In this document: positions 19,091 through 26,305 of the stretch, one piece after another | How positions within the stretch are numbered: the first letter of the stretch is position 1 | Layout of the letters: each line of letters starts with the position of its first letter | DNA from: Methylocystis sp. H62 | Lineage (GTDB): Bacteria; Pseudomonadota; Alphaproteobacteria; Rhizobiales; Beijerinckiaceae | Direction of reading: 5' to 3' | Length of the DNA: 64,000 bases | Assembly: GCF_015709515.1 (NCBI RefSeq) | Contig: NZ_JADNQZ010000056.1 | Coordinates: 62,001-126,000 of the forward strand | The notes under the pieces: generated by a model | Told to the model about the DNA's origin: nothing | What the model saw: only the letters and a program-made list of their open reading frames with translations | Databases searched by the model: none | Position numbers and translations under genes: made by a program

Positions 19091-21370
19091 CTATCTTCGC
19101 GACGATTCGGTCAGCATTCCGCGCAGCGGCTGAAAGTCGAAGCGCACCTCATGGCGCCCTTCCGGAATCGCGACGGCGCGGAACATGACATTCGCGCGCA
19201 GAATCGGCGCTTCCACGCCGTCGAGGTTCGCGAACCACCACGGATGCCAGACGTCGTGCAAAACAAGCCAGCCTCCGCCCGGAGGCGCGCTGGCCTCGGC
19301 GACGATGCGATCGTTCTCGTAGGAGAGGATTTTCGCCGTCGCCGGCGGCGCATTTTTGCGCGTATGGCAAATCGGCGGCGTCTCCAGGAGCACCGTCTCG
19401 CGATAGTCCGCCTCCGGCCACTCGCCGCTCTTCGTCATCGCCGCGAAATCGACGTGGATGGCGCAGGTTGCGAGTATGACGCGCGGCATGGCGCGGGGAT
19501 TTTCGTAAATGTGAACGTCGCCAATGCGTGTGAGTTCGACGAAGTCGCCCGACTTGTAATTCTCATCGATCTCTTCAATGGGCACGCCGGTCGCGATAAA
19601 TCGCAGGCCGAGCATGTCCGACAGGATTGAGCGATAGGCAGGATAGAGCTTGGAAAACTGGCGCTGCTCGGGAAGCGCGAGATGGTCTCCGGCGCCGGTT
19701 ACGTCTTCGAAGAGCCGCAACCGGATGGGATTGTAACCGAGAACATGATCGAAGCCGTGGACGAGCGACGCGTTCGGCCAATGAAAATCGATCGCCGCAA
19801 GTTCGACGCGGTCGCGACGATCCGGCCCCGCCGTCTCCTTTAGCTTCCCGCGCAGATAGGCGATCACCGGATCCTTGCCGTTGACCCGCAAGGCGTCGAA
19901 CTGCTCAGGCGGCAAGGCCGTCGATTCATTGGGACCGTTGCCGATCGTCAGATCGACGCTCATCAACGTGGCGACCGCCGCGAGCAGATACGGGCCGCGC
20001 AACAACCTGTCGCGAGTGGCGAGGATAAGCGCGACGGCGAGCGCGGCGAGAATCGCGCTTGTCGCGAGCGGCCAGAAGGCTTGGTTGAGATGGCCCTTCA
20101 CGCCCGCGACAAGCAGCGCGACCGCGAACAGCGCGGCGACGGCGCCGACAAGCCAAGCCGTGCGCGGCGTGGCCTCGCCCCGCTCGACGAGATTGAAGCC
20201 ATAGCCCGCGAGGATCGCGAGCGTCGCGCCGAGCAAGAATGTAGCGTCGGCCGGCCGCCGCCAAAGGTCGACGCCCGGCAGATGATAGAAGAAGGCGAAG
20301 GCTGGCGTATAGCGGCCCAGGGCGTAGAGGGCGAAAAACAGCGCGGCGGCGGCGAAGAAGCGGATTTCCTTATTTGAGAAAAAGCGCCTGCCCAGCGCCG
20401 CGATCAACGATACGAGCGTCAGTTCGCCCAAATAAACATTGGTCATGTTGCGCGCGAGGAACAGGTCGCGCTCGCCCGCCGGTGGCCCCCAGAAGTTTTT
20501 GAGCGGACCATCCGTTCCGAACATATTGGCCGAGATCAGCGTCCAGAAGGAGCCCGGCGGCAACGAGCCCTTGAAGGCGCCGTCGAGATCGATCTCGGGT
20601 CGGTTTGAATGCGCGGCGAGATCCAGCGTGAACGCAAGCGGCACGGCGATGATTGTCAAACCGACGAGCGCGCCCGCCGCGAGCGGCGTAACCGCGCCGA
20701 GTTTGGGCGATTCATCCGTAGCGACGCGATAGGCGGCATAAGCGGAAAGCATCAGCACGCCTAGGAACGCGACCTGGTCCCGTCCCAGCACCAGCAGTGC
20801 GGCGGCGGCGCCCGCAGCGGCGCCATAGAGGGCCGAGCGCCGATCGAGCCCCCGCGCCAGCAGCCACAGCGTGACCGGGAGCCACGCGAGACTCATGATC
20901 TGCCCGACATGCTGAATGCGCCACGCCGCCGAGCCGCCAAAGGCGAATGCGAGAGCAGCGAGCAATCCCCCCGCGGCGCTCCAGCCGCGATCGCGAAAAT
21001 AGGCGATGAGCGCAAGGCCGCCCATGGCCAGCATCGCGAAGACGATCGCGTCGGCGAGGACGAAGGACGGCTCGGGAACGAGCGCCGCCGCCATCAGGAA
21101 AAACGGAGAGAAGATCAGCGATTGCGGATCGGCGATCTGCGGCATCCCCGCAAAGACGTGCGGCGTCCAGAACGGCGACTGGCCGCTGTGTAACGCATGG
21201 GCGAGAAAGGCGAACTGCGGAAAAAAATGCGCTTTCGCGTCCCAGGGAATGGTGACGCGCCCGGAAAGCCAGGGAAAGGCGAGCGCCAGCGCGCAGACGA
21301 GGAAAAACGCCGCCGCGAGGGCGTAGGGCTGACCTTCCGGGCGGCCGGCGCTTCTACCGATTCGTTGCAT
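19091..21370 (-). CDS. YfhO-like multi-pass membrane protein
   Basis: A 759-residue inner-membrane protein with about 12 hydrophobic helices in the first 480 residues and a soluble C-terminal domain. The N-terminal part (DAKAHFFPQFAFLAHALHSG, then SPFWTPHVFAGMPQIADPQS) is typical of YfhO-type and related GT-C-fold proteins, which are thought to glycosylate lipid-linked or surface polymers. ATG 21370 is chosen because the hydrophobic start follows; the frame remains open upstream. It lies 31 bp downstream of the TetR gene on the same strand, so the two may be co-transcribed. Substrate unknown. Confidence 0.75.
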   Translation of the reverse strand: MQRIGRSAGRPEGQPYALAAAFFLVCALALAFPWLSGRVTIPWDAKAHFFPQFAFLAHALHSGQSPFWTPHVFAGMPQIADPQSLIFSPFFLMAAALVPEPSFVLADAIVFAMLAMGGLALIAYFRDRGWSAAGGLLAALAFAFGGSAAWRIQHVGQIMSLAWLPVTLWLLARGLDRRSALYGAAAGAAAALLVLGRDQVAFLGVLMLSAYAAYRVATDESPKLGAVTPLAAGALVGLTIIAVPLAFTLDLAAHSNRPEIDLDGAFKGSLPPGSFWTLISANMFGTDGPLKNFWGPPAGERDLFLARNMTNVYLGELTLVSLIAALGRRFFSNKEIRFFAAAALFFALYALGRYTPAFAFFYHLPGVDLWRRPADATFLLGATLAILAGYGFNLVERGEATPRTAWLVGAVAALFAVALLVAGVKGHLNQAFWPLATSAILAALAVALILATRDRLLRGPYLLAAVATLMSVDLTIGNGPNESTALPPEQFDALRVNGKDPVIAYLRGKLKETAGPDRRDRVELAAIDFHWPNASLVHGFDHVLGYNPIRLRLFEDVTGAGDHLALPEQRQFSKLYPAYRSILSDMLGLRFIATGVPIEEIDENYKSGDFVELTRIGDVHIYENPRAMPRVILATCAIHVDFAAMTKSGEWPEADYRETVLLETPPICHTRKNAPPATAKILSYENDRIVAEASAPPGGGWLVLHDVWHPWWFANLDGVEAPILRANVMFRAVAIPEGRHEVRFDFQPLRGMLTESSRR

Positions 21371-21401
21371 GGCCACAGTTCTAGCGGCTCCAGACCCTGG
21401 C

Positions 21402-21953
21402 TCAAAGCCGCGCTTCAGGCGACCGCCTGAGGCCGAAGCGCGCAGCGAGCGCGTCGATATCCACAGCCGCACGGCGCTTGTCATCCGATTCCAGCAGGAG
21501 GCGCAACCCCATGCCGCGCAGCATGTCAATAAAGGCGCTGATATCAGGATCGTCGGCGGTCCGGCCGAAGACCGGCGCGAGCTGCTCGGCCACGCCTCGG
21601 GCGTGCGCAGCGAGCGTCGCCCGAATGTCCGATTGGTCGCTCGCCTGAGCCACGACGCTCACGAAGAAGCGCATCCTGTTGCGCTCGAACATGAGCGCGC
21701 GCACCGCTTCGACGGGATCGACGTCGCTTCCGATCGAACCGCGCTTGGGCTTATGCGCCTGCGCATGCGACGCTTCGAGCGTCGCGGCGAGCAAATCCGT
21801 CTTACGCGGAAAATAATAGGTCAAATGCGACTGCCGCAGTCCGGCCGCAGCGGCGACGCGGGTTTGGGTCAGCGCGGAGACGCCTTCCTTCCTGAGGATT
21901 TTGAGCGCAGCGTCCAGAATGCGCTGACGCGCGCTTTTTTCCACCATCGCCAT
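21402..21953 (-). CDS. TetR-family repressor, likely controls the divergent uptake cluster
   Basis: A 183-residue regulator. The N-terminal helix-turn-helix is typical: RQRILDAALKILRKEG, LTQTRVAAAAGLRQSHLTYY, FPRKTDLLAAT. The C-terminal two thirds is the helical ligand-binding domain. It is divergent from the uptake cluster, and a 15-bp palindrome lies 87 bp from its start in the shared promoter region; an identical site precedes the next gene of the cluster. That arrangement is what a TetR repressor controlling itself and its neighbours looks like. Inducer unknown; copper or a related molecule is inferred from the context only. ATG 21947 is an alternative start. Confidence 0.9.
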   Translation of the reverse strand: MAMVEKSARQRILDAALKILRKEGVSALTQTRVAAAAGLRQSHLTYYFPRKTDLLAATLEASHAQAHKPKRGSIGSDVDPVEAVRALMFERNRMRFFVSVVAQASDQSDIRATLAAHARGVAEQLAPVFGRTADDPDISAFIDMLRGMGLRLLLESDDKRRAAVDIDALAARFGLRRSPEARL

Positions 21954-22039
21954 TCGCGTTCATTCAACCTTTGCCGCGCCAGCGTCGTATCAAAAAAAAC
22001 GCGCCGCGGAAACGCCTCTGACGCTTGCGCCACATTCTA

Positions 22040-22054
22040 TTGGTAATATACCAA
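22040..22054. promoter_or_regulatory. 15-bp palindromic operator, site 1
   Basis: TTGGTAATATACCAA is a near-perfect inverted repeat (arms TTGGTA/TACCAA) in the 134-bp region between tetR and the uptake-associated gene, ending 34 bp before the latter's ATG. The AT-rich core probably overlaps a -10 region. The exact reverse complement occurs again at 22617-22631. Assigned to the adjacent TetR-type regulator by inference. Confidence 0.75.
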
Positions 22055-22087
22055 CCTAGCGCGCCACGCTAACGTTGGAGAAGATCG

Positions 22088-22537
22088 ATGAGATTATTTC
22101 TTATTGGGATGATCAGTGCAGCGGCGTGCCTGAGCGCGCGGGCCGACGAAGGATCCGAGGCGGCGCGCCGCCTGCTGTTCGAAACGTTCGACAAGCCGGA
22201 AACGCGCCTGTTCGTCGACGCAATCGTCGTCGAAGGCGACGTCGCCATCGCCGACTGGCGCCAGGGCGAACTCGGCGGCCGGGCGTTTCTGACGCGTAAG
22301 GGCGATGCGTGGAGCATCTCGCTTTGCGCCGGCGACGCCTTGAAAGACAGCGCCACGCTGGAAAAGCTCGGCGTTTCCAAAGCAAATGCGGAAACGCTTT
22401 CAAGACGGCTGGCGGCCGAAGAAACGCGGCTATCCCCCGACGTCATCGAGCGTTTCTCCCGATTTGACGGCATGGCCGCCATCGAGGCGGATGGGAGCCA
22501 TTCGCCGCTCGATCCCCATCACAAGCCCATTCCCTGA
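22088..22537 (+). CDS. Secreted copper-uptake-system-associated protein
   Basis: A 149-residue exported protein: signal peptide MRLFLIGMISAAACLSARAD, then a domain that matches my recollection of the family named copper uptake system-associated protein. Typical parts are LLFETFDKPETRLFVDAIVV, VAIADWRQGELGGRAF, the WSISLCAGDALKDSATLEKL segment with a conserved cysteine, and RFSRFDG. Members are usually found beside DUF2946 proteins and TonB-dependent receptors, exactly as here. ATG 22088 has GGAGAAG upstream. The histidine-rich end (DPHHKPIP) is suggestive but not proof of metal binding. Site 1 of the presumed operator lies just before it. Confidence 0.65.
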   Translation: MRLFLIGMISAAACLSARADEGSEAARRLLFETFDKPETRLFVDAIVVEGDVAIADWRQGELGGRAFLTRKGDAWSISLCAGDALKDSATLEKLGVSKANAETLSRRLAAEETRLSPDVIERFSRFDGMAAIEADGSHSPLDPHHKPIP

Positions 22538-22616
22538 CTGTCGCTCACTGTTGCGCCGGAGCAACAGCAACCGAAAATGCGCCCGTCGGACCCGGCAAAG
22601 CGTTGCCCCACGTAAT

Positions 22617-22631
22617 TTGGTATATTACCAA
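22617..22631. promoter_or_regulatory. 15-bp palindromic operator, site 2
   Basis: TTGGTATATTACCAA is the exact reverse complement of the site at 22040-22054 and lies in the 168-bp gap before the DUF2946-like gene and the receptor. It implies a second promoter under the same regulator. It is 75 bp upstream of the ATG at 22706. Confidence 0.75.
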
Positions 22632-22705
22632 CAATCAGGTTCGGCGCTCTGAACGCCCTTCCTTCACGCCTTCGGCGAGACGCAGCCACGAGGATCCGAG
22701 ACAAG

Positions 22706-23092
22706 ATGACGGCCCTTGCGAGAATGCCTCGCTCGATGATTTTGCGGCGCATCGGGGCCCTTTGCATCGCGCTGCTCTTCGCGCTCGCGGCCATTTCATC
22801 TTCGGCGCCGGCGCATGCCGCGCATGCGCCGCAGGGGACGGCCGTGCACTGTCCGGACACTTCCCAACCTGCGCCGACGAAGCATCCATGTGGCGGCGAG
22901 CAATGCTGCTCGCTCTGCGGTCACAGCCAGAAAGACCTGGTTTCTCCTTTTATTGAGTCTGCATCGGGCGCCATCGCCTATGCGCCTCCGCGCGCCGCAA
23001 GCCGCGCATTCTGCGCCATTCAGGCGCCGGCCAGAAAAACCGTCCGCGCACATTCGCGCGCCGCCCCGCGCGCGCCGCCCCGCTTCTCCTGA
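22706..23092 (+). CDS. DUF2946-like Cys-rich secreted protein
   Basis: A 128-residue protein with an N-terminal hydrophobic signal segment (RRIGALCIALLFALAAI) and a short Cys/His cluster (VHCPDTSQ, HPCGGEQCCSLCGH) at about 48-73. The C-terminal part is basic and low in complexity. The layout resembles DUF2946 proteins, which occur beside copper-linked TonB receptors, and the receptor gene follows 56 bp later. A role in metal handling at the envelope is inference. ATG 22736 (MILRRIG) is an alternative start. Confidence 0.65.
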   Translation: MTALARMPRSMILRRIGALCIALLFALAAISSSAPAHAAHAPQGTAVHCPDTSQPAPTKHPCGGEQCCSLCGHSQKDLVSPFIESASGAIAYAPPRAASRAFCAIQAPARKTVRAHSRAAPRAPPRFS

Positions 23093-23148
23093 TCGCGACA
23101 GCCTTCCCCTAACGATCGCGCGGCGAGAGGCCGCTCAGGAGAGATTCC

Positions 23149-25503
23149 ATGTTTCGGACCGGCTTGCTGCGCGGCGCGTCCGCCGTCGCCCTCATTCTTT
23201 CGCTCGCGGATTCGAGCGCTCTTGCGCAACAGAGTCTGCCGACCATCGACATTGGCGGCGCCAAGCCGCGCGTCGTCGGACGCGGCGGCGGCCGCGCCCC
23301 GGCCACGGCGACGGCGCCAGTCCCCGCCACCTGGACGCAAACCGGCGGAGGCGGCTCGCTCACAGTGCCGTCAGTCGCCCAGCAGCGCCGCGAACTCGAG
23401 CGCAGCGTCGGCTCGGTCGCCTTCGTCGACGCCAATACGCCTGAAATTCAAACCCGCTACGTTCATGACCTGCGCGACGCGCTCAAGGACGTCCCGGGCG
23501 TCTATGTCGAAAGCCGCTACGGACAGGAACTGCGTCTTTCGATCCGCGGCTCAAATCTGACGCGCGACTTCCATCTGCGCGGACTGGAGCTGCTGCAGGA
23601 CGGCATTCCGATGAACTACGCCGACGGCGGCGGCGACATGTATCAGATCGATCCCAAATATTTTCGCGCGATCGAAGTCATGAAAGGCGGCAACGCCCTC
23701 GCCTATGGCTCCTCGACGCTCGGCGGCGCGATCAATTTCATCTCGCCCACCGCCTATACGGCGCTCGCGCCGAACATGGCGTCGCTCGAGGGCGGCAGTT
23801 ATGGGACGGTGCGCGGGCAAGCGCAGATGTCGCGCATCATCGGCAATTTCGATTTTCTCATCAACGGCACGTTCACCCATGCCGACAATTACAGAAAACA
23901 TTCGACGACGGACTACACGCAGCTCAACGGCAATCTCGGCTATCGCTTCTCCAACGATCTCGAAACGCGGTTCTACTTCGGCGTCTATGACACGTGGCAA
24001 TTGCTGCCGGGGCAACTCAACGAATTCGATGCGCGCAACAATCCGCGATTGTCACTGCCGCCGTTTCCGCCGGGGTTCGGACCGGACGGCTTTGGCGCCA
24101 ATCAGGCGCGCAACGTCAAGAACTGGCGCATTTCGAACAAGACCACGATCCTGAGCGAAATCGGCCGCATCGACCTCAATAGCTGGTACACGCACAACTA
24201 TCTCTATCATCCGATTTTCGTGGTCATCGAACAGGAAGGCGGGACCTGGGGATTCACCCCGCGCCTCACCTCGAATTTCCTGGTCGACGGCCACCCCAAT
24301 GAACTCATCCTTGGCGGCCGCGTCTGGGGCGGATCGTCGAGCGACAATTGGGCCGACAACTACAATGGCATGCGGCTCAATCCCTACGGCGGGATCCCCG
24401 CCAATTTCGGCAACGCGCAGTTCTCCTTTCCACCCTATTCGTTCAATGGACTCGCGCAATTTGGCGCGGCGAATTCCTGCTTCGGTTTCTGCGGCCTGTT
24501 CATCAATCCCGGATTGGATCCGCGTCTGCGCAACAATCGCGCGACGGCGCTCAATCTCGAAGCCTATTTCGAGGATCGCCTGCACATCACGCCGCAGCTC
24601 ATCTTCATGTTCGGCGCCAAGCTTTTCGCCGACACGCGGCGCTATGCGGTTCTCGGCGGCATTCCCTTCGAGCCAGTTCCCGGCGTATCGGACCAAGTCT
24701 TCCGCGGCATCGTGCCCAAGGTCGGTCTGATGTACGAACCGACGCCGGACATTCAGTTCTTCGCCGACATGACCGGAAGCCGCGACGTGCCGGACTTCAT
24801 CGACCTGACGCAAGGCGTGTTTCCGCCGCCGCGCGACGGCACCAAATTCACGCCGCTCGCGGCGCAGAAAGCCTGGACCGGGGAGCTCGGCGCGCGCGGC
24901 AGATGGGACCGCTACACCTGGGATGTGACCTTCTACCATTCGGAACTGCAGGACGAACTCTTAAAATTCACCACCAATCCCGGCCTCGGCATTCCGGCGA
25001 CGACCTTCAATGCGAAACGCACCATGCACCAGGGCGTCGAATTCGCTGCGAGCGCCGAACTCCTGCGCGATATTTTCGCGCCGGATGCGGGCGACGCGCT
25101 AAAGCTGTCGCAGGTCTGGACCTGGAACGATTTCCGCTTCGTCGGCGATCGCGACTTCGGCGACAATACGCTGGCCGGCATTCCGCGCCACGTCTTGCGC
25201 ACCACGCTGTCCTATTGGCGGCCCGACGGCCTCTATCTCGCGCCGCAGATGGATTGGGTTCCCGGAGGCGCTTTCGTCGACTACGCCAATACGCTGCAGG
25301 CGCCCGGCTATGTCTTGCTGGGCGTCCAGGCGGGCATGAAGCTGCCCTACGGGCTCTCGTTCTTTGTCGAGGCGCGCAATCTGACCAATCGCCACTACAT
25401 CAGCGACGTGACCACGATCGTCGACGCCCGCGGTCTCGATCCGAGGGTCTTCTATCCGGGCACGGGACGGGTGATCTACGGAGGCTTGCGCCTCGCGTTC
25501 TAG
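23149..25503 (+). CDS. TonB-dependent outer-membrane receptor, module 1
   Basis: A 784-residue outer-membrane transporter. After the signal peptide the mature end begins AQQSLPTIDIGG, a likely TonB box. The plug domain (about 85-220) has LRDALKDVPGVYVESRYGQE, LRLSIRGSNLTRDF, LELLQDGIPMNYADGGGDMY and the IEVMKGGNALAYGSSTLGGA motif. A 22-strand barrel follows and closes with the canonical terminal aromatic (RVIYGGLRLAF). It is energised through TonB-ExbB-ExbD, for which the genes lie at 59.6-61.5 kb. Neighbours suggest copper or a copper chelate as ligand; siderophore-type use is possible. The next genes encode an ABC pair, so imported ligand may be handled by a linked system. Confidence 0.93.
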   Translation: MFRTGLLRGASAVALILSLADSSALAQQSLPTIDIGGAKPRVVGRGGGRAPATATAPVPATWTQTGGGGSLTVPSVAQQRRELERSVGSVAFVDANTPEIQTRYVHDLRDALKDVPGVYVESRYGQELRLSIRGSNLTRDFHLRGLELLQDGIPMNYADGGGDMYQIDPKYFRAIEVMKGGNALAYGSSTLGGAINFISPTAYTALAPNMASLEGGSYGTVRGQAQMSRIIGNFDFLINGTFTHADNYRKHSTTDYTQLNGNLGYRFSNDLETRFYFGVYDTWQLLPGQLNEFDARNNPRLSLPPFPPGFGPDGFGANQARNVKNWRISNKTTILSEIGRIDLNSWYTHNYLYHPIFVVIEQEGGTWGFTPRLTSNFLVDGHPNELILGGRVWGGSSSDNWADNYNGMRLNPYGGIPANFGNAQFSFPPYSFNGLAQFGAANSCFGFCGLFINPGLDPRLRNNRATALNLEAYFEDRLHITPQLIFMFGAKLFADTRRYAVLGGIPFEPVPGVSDQVFRGIVPKVGLMYEPTPDIQFFADMTGSRDVPDFIDLTQGVFPPPRDGTKFTPLAAQKAWTGELGARGRWDRYTWDVTFYHSELQDELLKFTTNPGLGIPATTFNAKRTMHQGVEFAASAELLRDIFAPDAGDALKLSQVWTWNDFRFVGDRDFGDNTLAGIPRHVLRTTLSYWRPDGLYLAPQMDWVPGGAFVDYANTLQAPGYVLLGVQAGMKLPYGLSFFVEARNLTNRHYISDVTTIVDARGLDPRVFYPGTGRVIYGGLRLAF

Positions 25504-25591
25504 CTCGGCGACGTTTGGGCGATCGGCGCGGCGGGCCATATATAGGGCTGGCGCGCCGGCCGCCTTCGCCGGTCCGATCAGGGCGCATGGT

Positions 25592-26305
25592 TTGTCGATT
25601 CACGCGACGCCGGAAAATCTCGCCGCTGGGCGGACAAGCGCGCCGATGCTGCGCGTCGATGGGCTTAAAAAATCCTATCCGACGCCGCAGGGCCGCATTC
25701 CCGTGCTGCGCGGCGTGGACTTCACGCTCGCCGCCGGCGCCAGTCTCGCGCTGACCGGCGAATCGGGCAGCGGCAAGAGCACGCTGCTGCATCTGGTCGG
25801 CGCGCTCGACGACGCCGATTCCGGCGAGATCGTTCTCGATGGCGTCGTGCTGACGCGGCTATCGGAAACAGCGCGGGCCGCCATGCGGCGTGAAAGCATT
25901 GGCGTCGTCTTTCAGCAGTTCAATTTGATTCCGAGCCTGACCGTCGGCGAAAATCTGGGCTTCCAGGCGCGACTCGCCGGGCGCTACGATCCGTCGTGGC
26001 AGGAAGAGCTCACCGCGCGTCTTGGCCTTGCGACGCTGGCCGCCCGCTATCCTGAGGAGCTGTCCGGCGGACAGCAGCAGCGCGTCGCCATCGGCCGCGC
26101 CCTCGCCGTACGCCCGAGGCTTCTCCTCGCGGACGAACCGACCGGCAATCTCGACGAAGCGACCGGAGACGCCGTCATGGCGCTGGCGCTCGACCTCGTC
26201 GCCGCGACTGGCTGCGCCTTTCTGATGGCGACGCACAGCGAACGGCTTGCCGGCCGGCTGCAACGCCGCGTGCGGCTGGAGGCCGGTCTTCTGGCGGCGC
26301 AATGA
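25592..26305 (+). CDS. ABC transporter ATPase, LolD/MacB type
   Basis: Nucleotide-binding subunit, 237 residues from TTG 25592 or about 219 from ATG 25646; the start is uncertain and the conserved part begins at LRVDGLKKSYPTPQGRIPVL. It has Walker A GESGSGKSTLLHLVGALD, the Q-loop FQQFNLIPSLTV, signature LSGGQQQRVAIGRALA and Walker B LLLADEPTGNLDE. The LolD-class features fit the FtsX-like permease that overlaps by 4 bases. Together with the AttH-like protein this resembles the AttEFGH-type group known from Agrobacterium and Nitrosomonas. It probably moves or extracts a lipid or lipophilic product rather than importing sugar. Confidence 0.92.
   Translation: MSIHATPENLAAGRTSAPMLRVDGLKKSYPTPQGRIPVLRGVDFTLAAGASLALTGESGSGKSTLLHLVGALDDADSGEIVLDGVVLTRLSETARAAMRRESIGVVFQQFNLIPSLTVGENLGFQARLAGRYDPSWQEELTARLGLATLAARYPEELSGGQQQRVAIGRALAVRPRLLLADEPTGNLDEATGDAVMALALDLVAATGCAFLMATHSERLAGRLQRRVRLEAGLLAAQ

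Noticed and set aside
22548-22567. Hairpin CTGTTGC/GCAACAG after the uptake-associated gene as a terminator
   Set aside because: The stem is only 7 bp and no T-run follows on either strand. It may be an attenuator, but there is no support.
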